Under the pieces are notes generated by a model. The model searched no databases. It was not told the origin of the DNA and saw nothing but the letters and a program-made list of their open reading frames with translations. A DNA stretch of 64,000 bases from Gammaproteobacteria bacterium. GTDB lineage: Bacteria > Pseudomonadota > Gammaproteobacteria > Legionellales > Legionellaceae. The translations under genes and the position numbers were made by a program. Location of the stretch: NCBI GenBank assembly GCA_030147635.1, contig JASBUZ010000036.1, positions 1-64,000 of the forward strand, read 5' to 3'. Below, piece by piece: positions 8,562 through 18,634 of the stretch. The stretch's first letter is position 1. Each line of letters opens with the position of its first letter.

Positions 8562-11500
8562 GTGCCGAAGGTTAATGCAGCGAAAATTTATATAGCGCCG
8601 AAGACTGAGCCTGTTCATCTAGGGCAAGAACTTATGCTAAAGGAGCTTCATCATCTCATCGAGGCGGTCCAAGAGCGTATTGATGAATCACAGCGAGAAG
8701 CCTTTGAAAAGGATATAAATCGTCATATTGGTCCAAACTCAACCTATAGATTGAGGCGTCAAGCACGTCGGGGCCTTAAAGTGATTTATGACAGGTTTAT
8801 GGCCCCAGATACCAAAGATTCTGAAAAAACCATGATAGCCCTGAAACTACAAGAGCGCTCTGAGGAGTGCACCCCTGGGTTTCACAATGGGATTAATGAA
8901 ATTATGGACGGCTTTTTTCTTGCGAAAAATTTAGATGATCTCATGTATCGTGTCAGGCAGGATATCGTGGCCCGAGCAGCGACTCAAATTAGTGATGATG
9001 ACCATGTGAATAATCGCTGTTTTTATGTGGCTGAGCAGGCAGGGTATGGCGTACGTCCCATCCATAGAGATGATCCATATCTTTACTATAAAAGTGAGAT
9101 AATACCGAATGCAATGATTCGAAGCGCGTTACAAAGTGCCTTTGCAAGGGAACTACGCGTTTTTCGAGTGTTACAAGCCCTTGAAGACCAATTTTATGGT
9201 CAATTAAGCCGTGCAGGTTATGAGGGGCTCAAAGCAGAAGGTTATCCACCAGATGAGATTGAAGCCATTGAAAGTCAGCTGATGCATCTTTTTAAAGATA
9301 CGCCTGAAGTACAGGAGTTGTTACAAGCCGAAGAAGCGCTGAAAGCCCAGGAAGAGCTGGGGAATGCACGTAAGCAAGCTGCGAGAGAAAAGATGAAAGC
9401 TTTTGCAGAAGCGCGTCCTGAGGTATTTACAGAGTTTGATAAGTTTAACACGCTCAAAATTAAAGCATTATTTAACGAAGGAGGTCTACCGCCTTTTGTA
9501 AAGACCTGGGCGAGTGAAGCAATGACGCAGCTTGCTGGGGAAGCGCAAGAGGCCTTTCTTGCAATAAAAAGCGACTATGAAGCTGCTGACTTAGAAGTGC
9601 ACACGGCAAAGGAGAGAGCGAGAGCGGCACATTGGTTTTTCAGACAACATTTTTTCTTGCAGAGCGACCAAGGGACAACCAATCTTAATTGGCCCCATGT
9701 GCGTCAGCTACTTTGGGAAGGGGTGAAGGCAGAAGGTTATTTTGAGTTCACGGATGACGAAGCGCTTCACATCAATACTGTGATGGATCCGTATGCCTCT
9801 AAAGAAGGTGTGGTTGCGAGCATTAACGCGCTTTTTCAGCCGAATCAGTACAATCTTGATGAGACACTCCAAGTGCTAGAGTACTTGTCTGTGCCTGATG
9901 ATTTGCTTGTAGAAATATTAGCAACCCATTTACAAGATGGTTCAGTAGAGGCGGTGTTAAAAATATTACGTGCCTCTATTAAACCGGAGCTCAAACATGA
10001 GCTGCTTGAAGAGAAAGCCAGTGATGAGCTGAAGTTACATCTTTATCAATCTGTGAGGAATAAGGTCTGGTATAATTTTATGGATCATAAATCTATTGAC
10101 TCTCAGCTCATAATTATCCAAGCACTTCCTGAGGGGATGCAAGTTTTAATAAAAAAAGAAGTGCTTACAGGGCGTTCGGACGAATATTCTTTATTTGAAT
10201 TATGGTTTTGGAAGGTTCCTCCAGAAAAAAAGCTATTTATACCACTTGGTATGGCGCAGGCGATTGCTATGTATTGGATACAGCCTCATCTCCTGGCCAT
10301 GAATAATTTTATGCTGGCATGTCTGCTTAGCTCCAAAAGTGCAGGCAAGCTTTTAAATATTATGGCTGAGCTTCCTGAGGCAGATAGAGTAGAGGTGTTA
10401 GAAGAGGCGCTTACTCAGCAGGAGTCTTGGTCTGGGAGGAACGCGCTTATGTTAGCATTGGATGCTCGTGCTACAGGGGTTTTCACGCAAACTTTAGAAC
10501 TTCTGAAGACATTGCCTGAGGCAGATAGAGCCCGGGTGATGGCGAAAGTTTTAATGCAAAGAGATAAACAAGGAAGAAATCTGTTTATGCGCGTTACTGA
10601 ATCGGCCCCCTCATTATTTACTGCTTTCTTTTTGTTTGTTTGGGGATTCGATCAGTCTCAACTTATAGGAATGCTTCAGCGTTTTTTGGGAAGACCAAGT
10701 TTTCCGGTAATATCAGAGTATGCCAAAGAGCGAACCCTTGAGATGCTCTCGAATTTAGAGCTACTGGAAAGTACAGATAAGCTCAAATTGCTTTTGGATG
10801 TGAAAGAACGTTTAAGTGACTTTTCAGAAGTCTCCCAAGAGATATTCGATGCGGTGCGTCGCTGTCTTCAGACGATGGAGATTAAAGACCAGCAAGCTTT
10901 TTACGAGGCTTTGCCAAGCTCGCAGCCCAAACTCAAGCAGTCAGCATTTGATGAGATGTCTTTTAAAACAAAATTACAGGCTTACCATGCACGAATACCT
11001 TTGGTGGCGGATAAAGCGATGGTGCTTACCTTGGCACAGGAGGCAATGGTTGATATTGGCAGAGAGTTGCAACGATGTGCATTTACAAAACCGCCAGAGG
11101 AGCTTGCAGATAGGGAAGAAATCATAAACCTTGCCAGTGAAATCTTAGAGATGGTGAGGGAGCTTCATATTCACTCAGAATATAAAGAAAAACTACTTTC
11201 TTTCGGCGAAGCGATTATAGAGGAGTTGCCTCAAAAGGCGGCAGAGCGGGTTTCGCATGGTCATATTCAAGCGAAACAGAGAGCAGAAAAGATTGAACAG
11301 CGGCAGATAGCAGCTGCCGGTGGGCCGGTAGATGAAGAGGAAAAACTACGAGACATACATGCGATAGCAGATGATCCCCTGTATTCGAAAGAAGACGTGC
11401 TTAACCGATATCAAGCCATGATAGAGGATATTGTACAAACCGAACATCTTACTGAAGACATCCAATATCAAGCCATTACAGCACTCATTCAAGACGAAAT

Positions 11501-12389
11501 AAAATTTGTTCAGGCAAACCCGGGTGAAAATAGACAAACGGCTTGGGGCTGGGTGTGGGGTACAATGAGGGATACAGTTGTTGGCATAGATTCAACGCCT
11601 TTTTTAGCGCAAATGCAAGTGCTTGTACCTAGAGAGTTTTCACTCGAAAGTCAGTTGAAAATTTATCAAGATGTTATTGATTTGATTTTTAATGATACGA
11701 GGCTTAGTGAGCGTAATAGAGCCAGTTTAGTCATTGATTTATTGAAACAAGCACAGGATTTATTTCTTTTGGAGGATATCAAAACGACAGAGGCTTTGGA
11801 TGCTATTACCGATATGGGGCATTTAATTTTAAACTCTGGCCTGATTCAGAAAAACACATCACTATTGAGAAAGTTTGTTGGGGTGAAGAATCAATATGCA
11901 AAAAGCCTGATGTCAGTTTATCCAAGCTTAATTGCATCGGCGGCTGAAGCAACTGAGTATGACGTTATGGCGAGACTCATACGTCATGCTATTGATAATC
12001 TTGCTATCGGGGAGCCTGAGTATGCGTCTTATCACAAAGCATTAATTCAATTTTTGCTACATAGTGAAATAATTCCGGATAATCTTCCTTTGAGGCATAA
12101 AGTCAGACTTTATCGGGAAGTTATCGATGAGCTTGTAGGGAAAAGCCACTTAGAGCTCGTTGATAAGGCTGACTTAGCCATTCAGCTCCTGAAGCATGTG
12201 GAGCGCATGGTGGGTCAGCAACGCACGAGGTCAGATATTTCAGGGCAACTTGATGCGATAGAAGAGCAAGTTGGATATCATGCAGAGCTCGCAGGGGTGC
12301 CACGAAGAGAGGATTTCCAAAAAATTAAAGCAGCATTTCATCCTGAGGGGCAAGGTAAGGATATGAAGAACCCGCGTTTTGGCGCTTAA
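8562..12389 (+). CDS. Large orphan protein (1275 aa), possible effector
   Basis: Not recognised as a known family. The gene starts at GTG (8562) with TAGGAG 8 bases upstream. The product is hydrophilic and mostly helical by composition, without signal peptide. A short charged coiled-coil-like stretch lies around residues 250-290. An internal duplication of period about 47 residues begins LPEADR at about residues 604 and 651, each followed by a G-R-N-x-x-M element. This resembles degenerate ankyrin-type repeats. Only two short hydrophobic patches are visible (about 570-590 and 685-695). The 3' end overlaps the opposite-strand DAHP synthase gene by 65 bp. Size, lack of homology and lineage context fit a secreted effector, but this is inference only. 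Confidence 0.8.
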   Translation: MPKVNAAKIYIAPKTEPVHLGQELMLKELHHLIEAVQERIDESQREAFEKDINRHIGPNSTYRLRRQARRGLKVIYDRFMAPDTKDSEKTMIALKLQERSEECTPGFHNGINEIMDGFFLAKNLDDLMYRVRQDIVARAATQISDDDHVNNRCFYVAEQAGYGVRPIHRDDPYLYYKSEIIPNAMIRSALQSAFARELRVFRVLQALEDQFYGQLSRAGYEGLKAEGYPPDEIEAIESQLMHLFKDTPEVQELLQAEEALKAQEELGNARKQAAREKMKAFAEARPEVFTEFDKFNTLKIKALFNEGGLPPFVKTWASEAMTQLAGEAQEAFLAIKSDYEAADLEVHTAKERARAAHWFFRQHFFLQSDQGTTNLNWPHVRQLLWEGVKAEGYFEFTDDEALHINTVMDPYASKEGVVASINALFQPNQYNLDETLQVLEYLSVPDDLLVEILATHLQDGSVEAVLKILRASIKPELKHELLEEKASDELKLHLYQSVRNKVWYNFMDHKSIDSQLIIIQALPEGMQVLIKKEVLTGRSDEYSLFELWFWKVPPEKKLFIPLGMAQAIAMYWIQPHLLAMNNFMLACLLSSKSAGKLLNIMAELPEADRVEVLEEALTQQESWSGRNALMLALDARATGVFTQTLELLKTLPEADRARVMAKVLMQRDKQGRNLFMRVTESAPSLFTAFFLFVWGFDQSQLIGMLQRFLGRPSFPVISEYAKERTLEMLSNLELLESTDKLKLLLDVKERLSDFSEVSQEIFDAVRRCLQTMEIKDQQAFYEALPSSQPKLKQSAFDEMSFKTKLQAYHARIPLVADKAMVLTLAQEAMVDIGRELQRCAFTKPPEELADREEIINLASEILEMVRELHIHSEYKEKLLSFGEAIIEELPQKAAERVSHGHIQAKQRAEKIEQRQIAAAGGPVDEEEKLRDIHAIADDPLYSKEDVLNRYQAMIEDIVQTEHLTEDIQYQAITALIQDEIKFVQANPGENRQTAWGWVWGTMRDTVVGIDSTPFLAQMQVLVPREFSLESQLKIYQDVIDLIFNDTRLSERNRASLVIDLLKQAQDLFLLEDIKTTEALDAITDMGHLILNSGLIQKNTSLLRKFVGVKNQYAKSLMSVYPSLIASAAEATEYDVMARLIRHAIDNLAIGEPEYASYHKALIQFLLHSEIIPDNLPLRHKVRLYREVIDELVGKSHLELVDKADLAIQLLKHVERMVGQQRTRSDISGQLDAIEEQVGYHAELAGVPRREDFQKIKAAFHPEGQGKDMKNPRFGA

Positions 12390-13554
12390 ACATGAGCTTG
12401 CCGAACCTTTTGATAATTTCAATCGCCTGAGCGTGATTTAAGCGTGGGTCTAGCAAGCTTTTATAGGCTTTATCTAAATCATGCTCAGTTGGACCACTTT
12501 TTCCGCCAATACACTCAGTGACAGGCTCAGGGGTGACTTCAAGGTGAATGCCGCCAAGGTGGCTGTTGTGCGCTCCATGAATGCTAAAAGCCTGTTCAAG
12601 TTCATGCCAAATGTTTTCGGTATAACGCGTTTTAATACCATTTTTTGTGATTTCCGTATTGCCATGCATGGGGTCGCATGACCAAGTGACGGGAAGTGTT
12701 TTCACGGCTGCAATCAGGGGCGGCAAGGTTTCTTGAATATGTGTCGCGCCAAGGCGTGTAATGAGTAAAATACGGCCGAGCTCTTGTTTTGGGTTTAAGA
12801 TTTCCAGAAGGCTTAACAAATCTTTCGGAGTTGTATTTGGGCCAACTTTGATGCCGATGGGGTTTTCTATGCCACGCAAAAACTCCACATGTGCACCATC
12901 GACTTGCGTAGTACGGACGCCAACCCATGGTAGGTGAGTGGATAGGTTATACCATAGGCCTTTATGACACTGTCGTGTGAGTGATGCCTCATAGTACAGG
13001 TGGAGTGCTTCGTGAGAAGTATAAAAAGGCTGTTTCTTTTGGATTTTCTTAATGAAGCGAAGTGTATGATTTGCTGATGCATAGCCCTTCATGAGTAAGT
13101 CAGGGTTTGGTTCGCGTGCTGCTCTGTTAAAGGGCGAGGCATTAATTAAGTCACCGCGATAACTCAAAAGTGTTTGTTCTCCCCGGGTTTCGTACTCTGA
13201 TGAGCGCGGCTTTGCATACTGGCCTGCAATACGACCAACGGGAATCACTGGGCGATTCAGGGCGGGTTGTAATAGTTGTACCATGTGTTGCATTAAGTGC
13301 AGCTGTGCGCGAATCACAGCGGGTCTGCAGTCATGAAACGATTCGGCGCAGTCTCCACCCTGGAGAATAAAGGCGCGTCCCATGCTTGCTTCAGCAATTT
13401 TTTTCTTGAGCTCTACGATAGGGGCAATGGACACTAAGGGCGCTTGTTTTTGTAGTTTTTTCAAGACGGCAGCAAGTTTAGCCTGGTCTTTATAGACTGG
13501 CGCTTGGGGATTTTTGCAATGTAACCACGATGTGGCATTCCAAGCTTTAGGCAT
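12325..13554 (-). CDS. Class II 3-deoxy-D-arabino-heptulosonate 7-phosphate synthase
   Basis: The enzyme condenses phosphoenolpyruvate and erythrose 4-phosphate, the first step of aromatic amino-acid synthesis. It is the plant/actinobacterial (class II) type: GGDCAESF with the metal-binding cysteine at C69, PVIPVGRIAGQYAKPRS, the THIQ segment and DPMHGNTE. At 409 residues it is shorter than Mycobacterium AroG (about 460), so N-terminal regulatory elements may be reduced. It is transcribed away from grpE, and its last 65 bp run antisense to the end of the large orphan gene. I left the symbol blank because naming varies for this class. Confidence 0.93.
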   Translation of the reverse strand: MPKAWNATSWLHCKNPQAPVYKDQAKLAAVLKKLQKQAPLVSIAPIVELKKKIAEASMGRAFILQGGDCAESFHDCRPAVIRAQLHLMQHMVQLLQPALNRPVIPVGRIAGQYAKPRSSEYETRGEQTLLSYRGDLINASPFNRAAREPNPDLLMKGYASANHTLRFIKKIQKKQPFYTSHEALHLYYEASLTRQCHKGLWYNLSTHLPWVGVRTTQVDGAHVEFLRGIENPIGIKVGPNTTPKDLLSLLEILNPKQELGRILLITRLGATHIQETLPPLIAAVKTLPVTWSCDPMHGNTEITKNGIKTRYTENIWHELEQAFSIHGAHNSHLGGIHLEVTPEPVTECIGGKSGPTEHDLDKAYKSLLDPRLNHAQAIEIIKRFGKLMFKRQNAGSSYPYLAPQDEMLL

Positions 13555-13622
13555 TTTTGCAGTGTGTTAGAGCGTGATTAAGGGGGCTTATTATCAACGT
13601 TATTGAGCAAATGGACAACAGG

Positions 13623-13652
13623 CCCTTGAAATTTTATGAATAGCCCCCAACT
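13623..13652 (+). promoter_or_regulatory. Sigma32-type heat-shock promoter of grpE
   Basis: CCCTTGAA at 13623-13630 and CCCCAACT at 13645-13652 are separated by 14 bp. This matches the sigma32 pattern (CCCTTGAA, 13-15 bp, CCCCATnT) closely. It lies about 30 bp upstream of the grpE start, as expected for a heat-shock gene. Confidence 0.75.
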
Positions 13653-13681
13653 CTAGAGGCAATCTTTTCATAAGGTGATTG

Positions 13682-14296
13682 ATGATGACTGAGCAAACAA
13701 AAGACTGGGGAAAAATCAAAGAGGCCCATGAGGCAGCAGAAGAATTGGAAGCTGAAATGCTTGAAGAGGAAGCAGAAGATGAGGGGGATGCAGGTGACGG
13801 GGGAGATGCTCTCGAGCATCCGTCCTATGCGGAACTTGAAAAGAAGCTGACCGAAGCAGAACAAAAGGCGCACGATAACTGGGATAAGTTGATGCGTGTG
13901 ACCGCCGAGATGGATAACTTGCGCAGGCGCTCAGAGCGTGATGTGGCACAAGCACATCGTTATGGGCTTGAGAAGTTTATTAATAATTTATTACCCGTGG
14001 TTGATAGCCTTGAGCAAGCAGAGCAGTTGGCGGAAAAGCACGGGGACAGTGCAATGCACGAAGGCATGGCACTGACCATGAAACTCTTCCTGGATATGCT
14101 CAAAAAAGCGAATGTAGAGCAGCTAAACCCGATTGGGGAAGCGTTTAATCCTGAAATGCATGAAGCCATTAGCATGCAAGAGTCAGCAGATGCTAAACCA
14201 AACACCGTGATTGATGTCTTTCAGAAGGGCTATAAATTGAATGACCGTGTGATTCGAGCTGCTCGTGTGATTGTGGCAAAAGAAAAAACAAGTTAG
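13682..14296 (+). CDS. grpE: Nucleotide exchange factor GrpE
   Basis: GrpE dimers release ADP from DnaK. The 204-residue product has a long acidic N-terminal coiled coil (EELEAEMLEEEAEDEG onward). The typical core follows: NWDKLMRVTAEMDNLRRR, then FINNLLPVVDSLEQA, ending with the beta domain NPEMHEAISMQ and VIRAARVIVAKE. The start is the ATG at 13682 with AAGG about 6 bases upstream; the adjacent ATG at 13685 and a TTG at 13679 are alternatives. It precedes dnaK and dnaJ and has its own sigma32-type promoter. Confidence 0.96.
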   Translation: MMTEQTKDWGKIKEAHEAAEELEAEMLEEEAEDEGDAGDGGDALEHPSYAELEKKLTEAEQKAHDNWDKLMRVTAEMDNLRRRSERDVAQAHRYGLEKFINNLLPVVDSLEQAEQLAEKHGDSAMHEGMALTMKLFLDMLKKANVEQLNPIGEAFNPEMHEAISMQESADAKPNTVIDVFQKGYKLNDRVIRAARVIVAKEKTS

Positions 14297-14297
14297 T

Positions 14298-14325
14298 CCC
14301 TTGAAATAATAAACTTTCCCCTCAT
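14298..14325 (+). promoter_or_regulatory. Possible second sigma32-type promoter upstream of dnaK
   Basis: CCCTTGAA at 14298-14305 starts two bases after the grpE stop codon and is followed by CCCCTCAT at 14318-14325. The 12-bp spacing is slightly short of the sigma32 optimum; shifting the -10 by one base gives 13. The repeat of the same -35 seen at grpE makes chance less likely. Confidence 0.55.
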
Positions 14326-14342
14326 ATATCGGTACAAGGGGA
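14317..14342 (+). terminator. Terminator-like hairpin between grpE and dnaK
   Basis: TCCCCT at 14317-14322 pairs with AGGGGA at 14337-14342 around a 14-base loop and is followed by TATTTTTT. It could attenuate read-through from grpE, with dnaK transcribed mainly from its own promoter. The left arm overlaps the putative -10 of that promoter. The six-base stem is weak, so function is uncertain. Confidence 0.4.
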
Positions 14343-14378
14343 TATTTTTTAGATTGATGAAACTGGAGCATAAAACTT

Positions 14379-16331
14379 ATGTCAGCGATTATCGGAATTG
14401 ATTTAGGAACCACCAACTCGTGTGTTGCAGTGATGGAAGGAAAAGATGTACGTGTGATTGAAAATGCTGAAGGGCATCGCACCACACCTTCTATTGTGGC
14501 TTATGCAGATGATGAAGTCTTAGTTGGCTCATCGGCAAAGCGCCAAGCGGTGACTAATCCAGATAACACCTTATTTGCTATTAAGCGTTTAATTGGTCGC
14601 CAATTTTCGGACAAGATTGTTCAGAAAGATATTAAAATGGTGCCATACAAGATTGTTAAAGCAGATAACGGTGATGCTTGGGTTCAAGTAAAAGGTGAAG
14701 ACAAAGCGCCACCACAAATTTCAGCGGAAGTTCTCAAGAAAATGAAAAAGACTGCTGAAGAGTACTTAGGAAAAGCAGTAACAGAAGCTGTGATTACAGT
14801 GCCTGCTTACTTTAATGACTCGCAGCGTCAAGCAACCAAAGATGCTGGTCGAATTGCAGGGCTTGAAGTAAAACGAATCATCAATGAGCCAACGGCTGCA
14901 GCGCTTGCTTATGGTATGGACAAGAAACGTGGTGACTCAACCGTTGTGGTTTATGACTTAGGTGGTGGTACCTTTGATGTTTCTATCATTGAAATTGCTG
15001 AAGTGGATGGTGAGCACCAGTTTGAAGTATTGGCAACCAATGGGGATACCTTCTTGGGTGGCGAAGACTTCGATTTGGCATTAATTGAGTATTTGGCGGC
15101 TGAGTTTAAGAAAGATGCAGGGATTGACTTGCATAGCGACCCACTCGCGCTACAACGTCTGAAAGAAGCAGCTGAAAAAGCAAAAATTGAACTTTCTTCG
15201 GCACAACAAACCGATGTGAACTTACCATACATTACAGCGGATGCGAGTGGACCAAAACACTTAAATATCAAGCTGACTCGTGCAAAACTTGAGTCTTTGG
15301 TTGAAGCATTAGTAACTCGCACCATCGCGCCATGTAAGACAGCGTTGAAAGACGCGGGTCTCAGCGTTTCTCAGATTGACGAAGTGATTTTGGTGGGTGG
15401 TCAAACCCGTATGCCTTTGGTTCAGAAGACGGTTGAGGAGTTCTTTAGTAAAGAGCCTCGTCGTGATGTGAACCCTGATGAAGCGGTGGCTGTTGGTGCT
15501 GCGATTCAAGCGGCGGTCTTGTCTGGTGATGTGAAAGATATCTTACTCTTGGATGTGACCCCGTTGTCACTTGGTATTGAAACTATGGGTGGCGTGATGA
15601 CCAAGTTGATAGACAAAAACACCACCATCCCAACCAAGGCAAACCAAGTGTTCTCGACAGCTGAAAACAACCAAACAGCAGTGACAGTACATGTATTGCA
15701 AGGGGAGCGTGAGCAAGCTTCAGCAAATAAATCCCTAGGCCGCTTTGACTTGGCAGATATTCCTGCAGCCCCACGTGGTGTGCCACAAATTGAAGTGACC
15801 TTTGATATCGATGCAAATGGTATCTTGAATGTGTCAGCCAAAGACAAGGCAACTGGCAAAGCACAGTCAATTGTCATTAAGGCCTCTAGTGGTTTGAGTG
15901 ATGAAGAAGTTGAAGCAATGGTGAAAGACGCGGAAGCGCATGCTGAAGACGATAAGAAGTTCAAAGAAATGGTTGAACTTCGAAACCAAGCTGATAGCTT
16001 GATTCACAATGCTGAGAAATCGATTGAAGAGCTGGGCGATGGCATCGAAGCGGGTGAGAAGCAAAGTATTGAAGAAGCGATTACCTCATTGAAAGAAGCG
16101 TTGAAAGGCAGTGATAAAGCTGAGATTGAAGAAAAGCTTGAAGTATTGAATAAAGCTTCTTCATCTATGGCTGAGAGATTGTATGCAAAACAATCTGCTG
16201 ATGCTTCTGGTGCTGAAGGTGGCGATGCTTCTGGTGCCACAGAGGCAAATGATGAAAGTGAGACTGTTGTTGATGCTGAGTTTGAAGAAGTCGACAATAA
16301 TGATGCCAAAAACAAAGACGATAAAGCTTAA
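14379..16331 (+). CDS. dnaK: Chaperone DnaK (Hsp70)
   Basis: An ATP-driven chaperone of 650 residues. The ATPase-domain signatures are [16 protein letters not shown] at the N-terminus, [15 protein letters not shown] near 190-205 and [13 protein letters not shown] near 340. These are followed by the substrate domain ([14 protein letters not shown]) and a helical lid. The C-terminus is acidic and ends with an [13 protein letters not shown] tail comparable to the EEVKD ending. The ribosome-binding site is GGAG before ATG 14379. It lies between grpE and dnaJ, the usual partners in its reaction cycle. Confidence 0.98.
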   Translation: MSAIIGIDLGTTNSCVAVMEGKDVRVIENAEGHRTTPSIVAYADDEVLVGSSAKRQAVTNPDNTLFAIKRLIGRQFSDKIVQKDIKMVPYKIVKADNGDAWVQVKGEDKAPPQISAEVLKKMKKTAEEYLGKAVTEAVITVPAYFNDSQRQATKDAGRIAGLEVKRIINEPTAAALAYGMDKKRGDSTVVVYDLGGGTFDVSIIEIAEVDGEHQFEVLATNGDTFLGGEDFDLALIEYLAAEFKKDAGIDLHSDPLALQRLKEAAEKAKIELSSAQQTDVNLPYITADASGPKHLNIKLTRAKLESLVEALVTRTIAPCKTALKDAGLSVSQIDEVILVGGQTRMPLVQKTVEEFFSKEPRRDVNPDEAVAVGAAIQAAVLSGDVKDILLLDVTPLSLGIETMGGVMTKLIDKNTTIPTKANQVFSTAENNQTAVTVHVLQGEREQASANKSLGRFDLADIPAAPRGVPQIEVTFDIDANGILNVSAKDKATGKAQSIVIKASSGLSDEEVEAMVKDAEAHAEDDKKFKEMVELRNQADSLIHNAEKSIEELGDGIEAGEKQSIEEAITSLKEALKGSDKAEIEEKLEVLNKASSSMAERLYAKQSADASGAEGGDASGATEANDESETVVDAEFEEVDNNDAKNKDDKA

Positions 16332-16354
16332 GTCTTACATCGAGAGAGCAATTC

Positions 16355-17503
16355 ATGCAGCAGCAAGATTATTATGAGCTTCTCGGTGTCGCACGCGATG
16401 CTAGTGATGCAGAGATTAAGAAGTCGTATCGTAAGCTGGCGATGAAGCATCACCCTGATAGAAATCAGGGTGATGCTTCATCGGAAGAAAAATTCAAAGA
16501 AATCCAAAAAGCCTACGCTATTTTATCAGACAAAGACAAGCGTGCCGCCTACGACCAATTTGGCCATGCAGGTGTTGATGGTATGGCTGGTGGTGCTGGC
16601 CCCGGTGCTGGTGGTTTTGGGGGCTTTGGCGATGTTTTTGAAGATATTTTTGAGAACATTTTTACCGGTGGTCGAGCAGGGGCAGGCCCAGGTGGTGCTT
16701 CGCGTGCGCAGCGTGGTGCTGATTTGCAAATTAGCGTTCAGCTCACACTCGAAGAAGCCGCTCAAGGTAAAGAAGTAGAAATCAAAGTGCCTCGTCATGC
16801 GGCATGCGGCGCGTGTGATGGCTCAGGAGCTAAAAAAGGTTCTAAGCCTACCACATGTGAAACCTGTAATGGGGTTGGGCAAGTTCGAATTCAGCAAGGT
16901 TTTTTCTCGATTCAACAAACCTGTCCGCACTGTCATGGCGATGGGCAAATGATTTCAGACCCTTGTACCATTTGTCATGGTGAAGGCCGTGTTCGAGAGA
17001 GCAAAACTTTAACCGTGAAAATTCCAGCTGGTATCGATGAAGGCGATCGGGTGCGCTTGAGTGGCGAGGGAGAGGCTGGTATACATGGCGGCCCTGCTGG
17101 TGATTTATACGTACAAGTTGCGGTTAAGAAGCATGCTATTTTTGAGCGTCATGGCAAAGACTTACATTGTGAGGTGCCGATTGCCTTTACGACAGCCGCT
17201 TTAGGTGGCAGTATTGACGTGCCGACACTGGATGGACGCGTGGCCTTAAAAATTCCACCAGAAACTCAGACCGGTAAGTCGTTTCGTCTTCGTGGTAAAG
17301 GAATGAAGTCGATGCGTGGACATGGCTCAGGTGATTTATTGTGCCGGGTTATCCTTGAGACGCCCGTGAAGCTTTCGAAAGAGCAAAAAGAAATGCTTGG
17401 CAAGTTTCAGACTTCTTTGGATAAAAATCCTGGTTCACACTCACCTAAATCAGACTCTTGGTTTGGCCGTGTGAAACAATTTTTTGAGGATATGAAGCTT
17501 TAA
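16355..17503 (+). CDS. dnaJ: Co-chaperone DnaJ (Hsp40)
   Basis: A 382-residue type I J-protein that stimulates DnaK ATPase and delivers substrates. The N-terminal J domain (residues 1-70) has the HPD motif in [10 protein letters not shown] Gly/Phe-rich region with [14 protein letters not shown] follows. Four CxxCxGxG zinc-binding repeats are present ([32 protein letters not shown]), then the C-terminal substrate domain. It follows dnaK by 23 bp. Its stop codon abuts the carA start directly, so carA is probably read from the same transcript. Confidence 0.98.
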   Translation: MQQQDYYELLGVARDASDAEIKKSYRKLAMKHHPDRNQGDASSEEKFKEIQKAYAILSDKDKRAAYDQFGHAGVDGMAGGAGPGAGGFGGFGDVFEDIFENIFTGGRAGAGPGGASRAQRGADLQISVQLTLEEAAQGKEVEIKVPRHAACGACDGSGAKKGSKPTTCETCNGVGQVRIQQGFFSIQQTCPHCHGDGQMISDPCTICHGEGRVRESKTLTVKIPAGIDEGDRVRLSGEGEAGIHGGPAGDLYVQVAVKKHAIFERHGKDLHCEVPIAFTTAALGGSIDVPTLDGRVALKIPPETQTGKSFRLRGKGMKSMRGHGSGDLLCRVILETPVKLSKEQKEMLGKFQTSLDKNPGSHSPKSDSWFGRVKQFFEDMKL

Positions 17504-18622
17504 ATGATGAATCCACCGGCATGTCTTGTTCTTGAAGATGGCTCAGTATTTGAGGGTGTTTCTGTTGGTGTTCCAGGGAGCTCAGCCGGTGAGTTGGTCT
17601 TTAATACCGGGATGACCGGTTATCAAGAAATTCTGACTGATGCGTCTTATGCACATCAATTAGTCATGCTGACGACCGCACATGTTGGAAATACCGGCTG
17701 TAACCAAGAAGACATGGAGTCTTCTCGAGTGTGGGCCGAAGGACTTGTGTTACAGAATGAAATTTCTATTGCGAGCAATTATCGTTCAGAGTTGAGTTTA
17801 CCTGACTTTTTACAAAAGCACCGCGTGGTTGCCATTGCAGGTGTTGATACGCGAGCTTTAACGCGTTACTTACGTGATAAAGGGGCTGTGTCTGCTTGTA
17901 TTACAACCAATGTCGACGAGATTGAGGAAGCCCGCGCTCGAGCAAAGGCTTACCCAGGTTTGCTTGGGGTTGATTTAGCTCAAGTGGTGTCTAGAAAAAC
18001 AATTGAGCGTTGGCATGTTGGTCGTGGCAGTTGGGCCGATGATTCAGAGCCAGAGCGTTTGCATGTGGTGGTGTATGACTTTGGGGTGAAGCATAGTATT
18101 TTGCGGCGTTTGCACGATAAAGGATGCTACTTAACGCTAGTGCCCGCACAAACCAAGGCAGAAGATGTCATTGCGATGAACCCTGATGGCGTGTTGCTAT
18201 CGAATGGTCCAGGAGACCCAGCTGCTTGTGATTATGCCATACAGGCTGCTCGTGAGTTGTTAGCACACGGTGTGCCGCTGTTTGGAATTTGTCTTGGGTT
18301 TCAGATTTTAGCTTTGGCTTGTGGTGCGCGTGCTGTCAAAATGAAGTTTGGGCACCACGGTGTGAATCATCCGGTACAGCAAACTAAGTCTCCTAAACAG
18401 GTTTTAATTACCAGCCAAAACCATGGATTTGCGATAGATGAAGCCTCGCTTCCCGAGTGTTTGCACGTGACACACCGTTCCTTGTTTGACGATAGTTTAC
18501 AAGGTATCATCCATGAGAGCTTGCCGGCCTTTGGCTTCCAGGGGCATCCTGAAGCAGGTCCCGGGCCACACGATGCGGCGTGTATTTTTGAACAATTTGT
18601 TGGGTTAATGCGTGATAAATAG
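17504..18622 (+). CDS. carA: Carbamoyl-phosphate synthase small (glutaminase) subunit
   Basis: CarA hydrolyses glutamine and passes ammonia to CarB for carbamoyl phosphate, the precursor of pyrimidines and arginine. The 372-residue product has the small-subunit N-terminal domain ([16 protein letters not shown]). A class I amidotransferase domain follows with LSNGPGDP, the catalytic cysteine in GICLGFQ, and the His/Glu pair in [11 protein letters not shown]. The start abuts dnaJ, a gene order seen in other gammaproteobacteria. Its partner carB is about 4.5 kb downstream, separated by metK, ahcY and accessory genes. Confidence 0.97.
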   Translation: MMNPPACLVLEDGSVFEGVSVGVPGSSAGELVFNTGMTGYQEILTDASYAHQLVMLTTAHVGNTGCNQEDMESSRVWAEGLVLQNEISIASNYRSELSLPDFLQKHRVVAIAGVDTRALTRYLRDKGAVSACITTNVDEIEEARARAKAYPGLLGVDLAQVVSRKTIERWHVGRGSWADDSEPERLHVVVYDFGVKHSILRRLHDKGCYLTLVPAQTKAEDVIAMNPDGVLLSNGPGDPAACDYAIQAARELLAHGVPLFGICLGFQILALACGARAVKMKFGHHGVNHPVQQTKSPKQVLITSQNHGFAIDEASLPECLHVTHRSLFDDSLQGIIHESLPAFGFQGHPEAGPGPHDAACIFEQFVGLMRDK

Positions 18623-18634
18623 GGATATCTAACC

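Noticed and set aside
15506..15964. Minus-strand frame of 152 codons within dnaK
   Set aside because: Antisense to conserved Hsp70 coding sequence; the composition is explained by dnaK codon use.
16165..16377. Low-complexity frames in the dnaK 3' end and dnaJ start
   Set aside because: The His/Gln- and Met/Leu-rich translations are shadows of the acidic DnaK tail.
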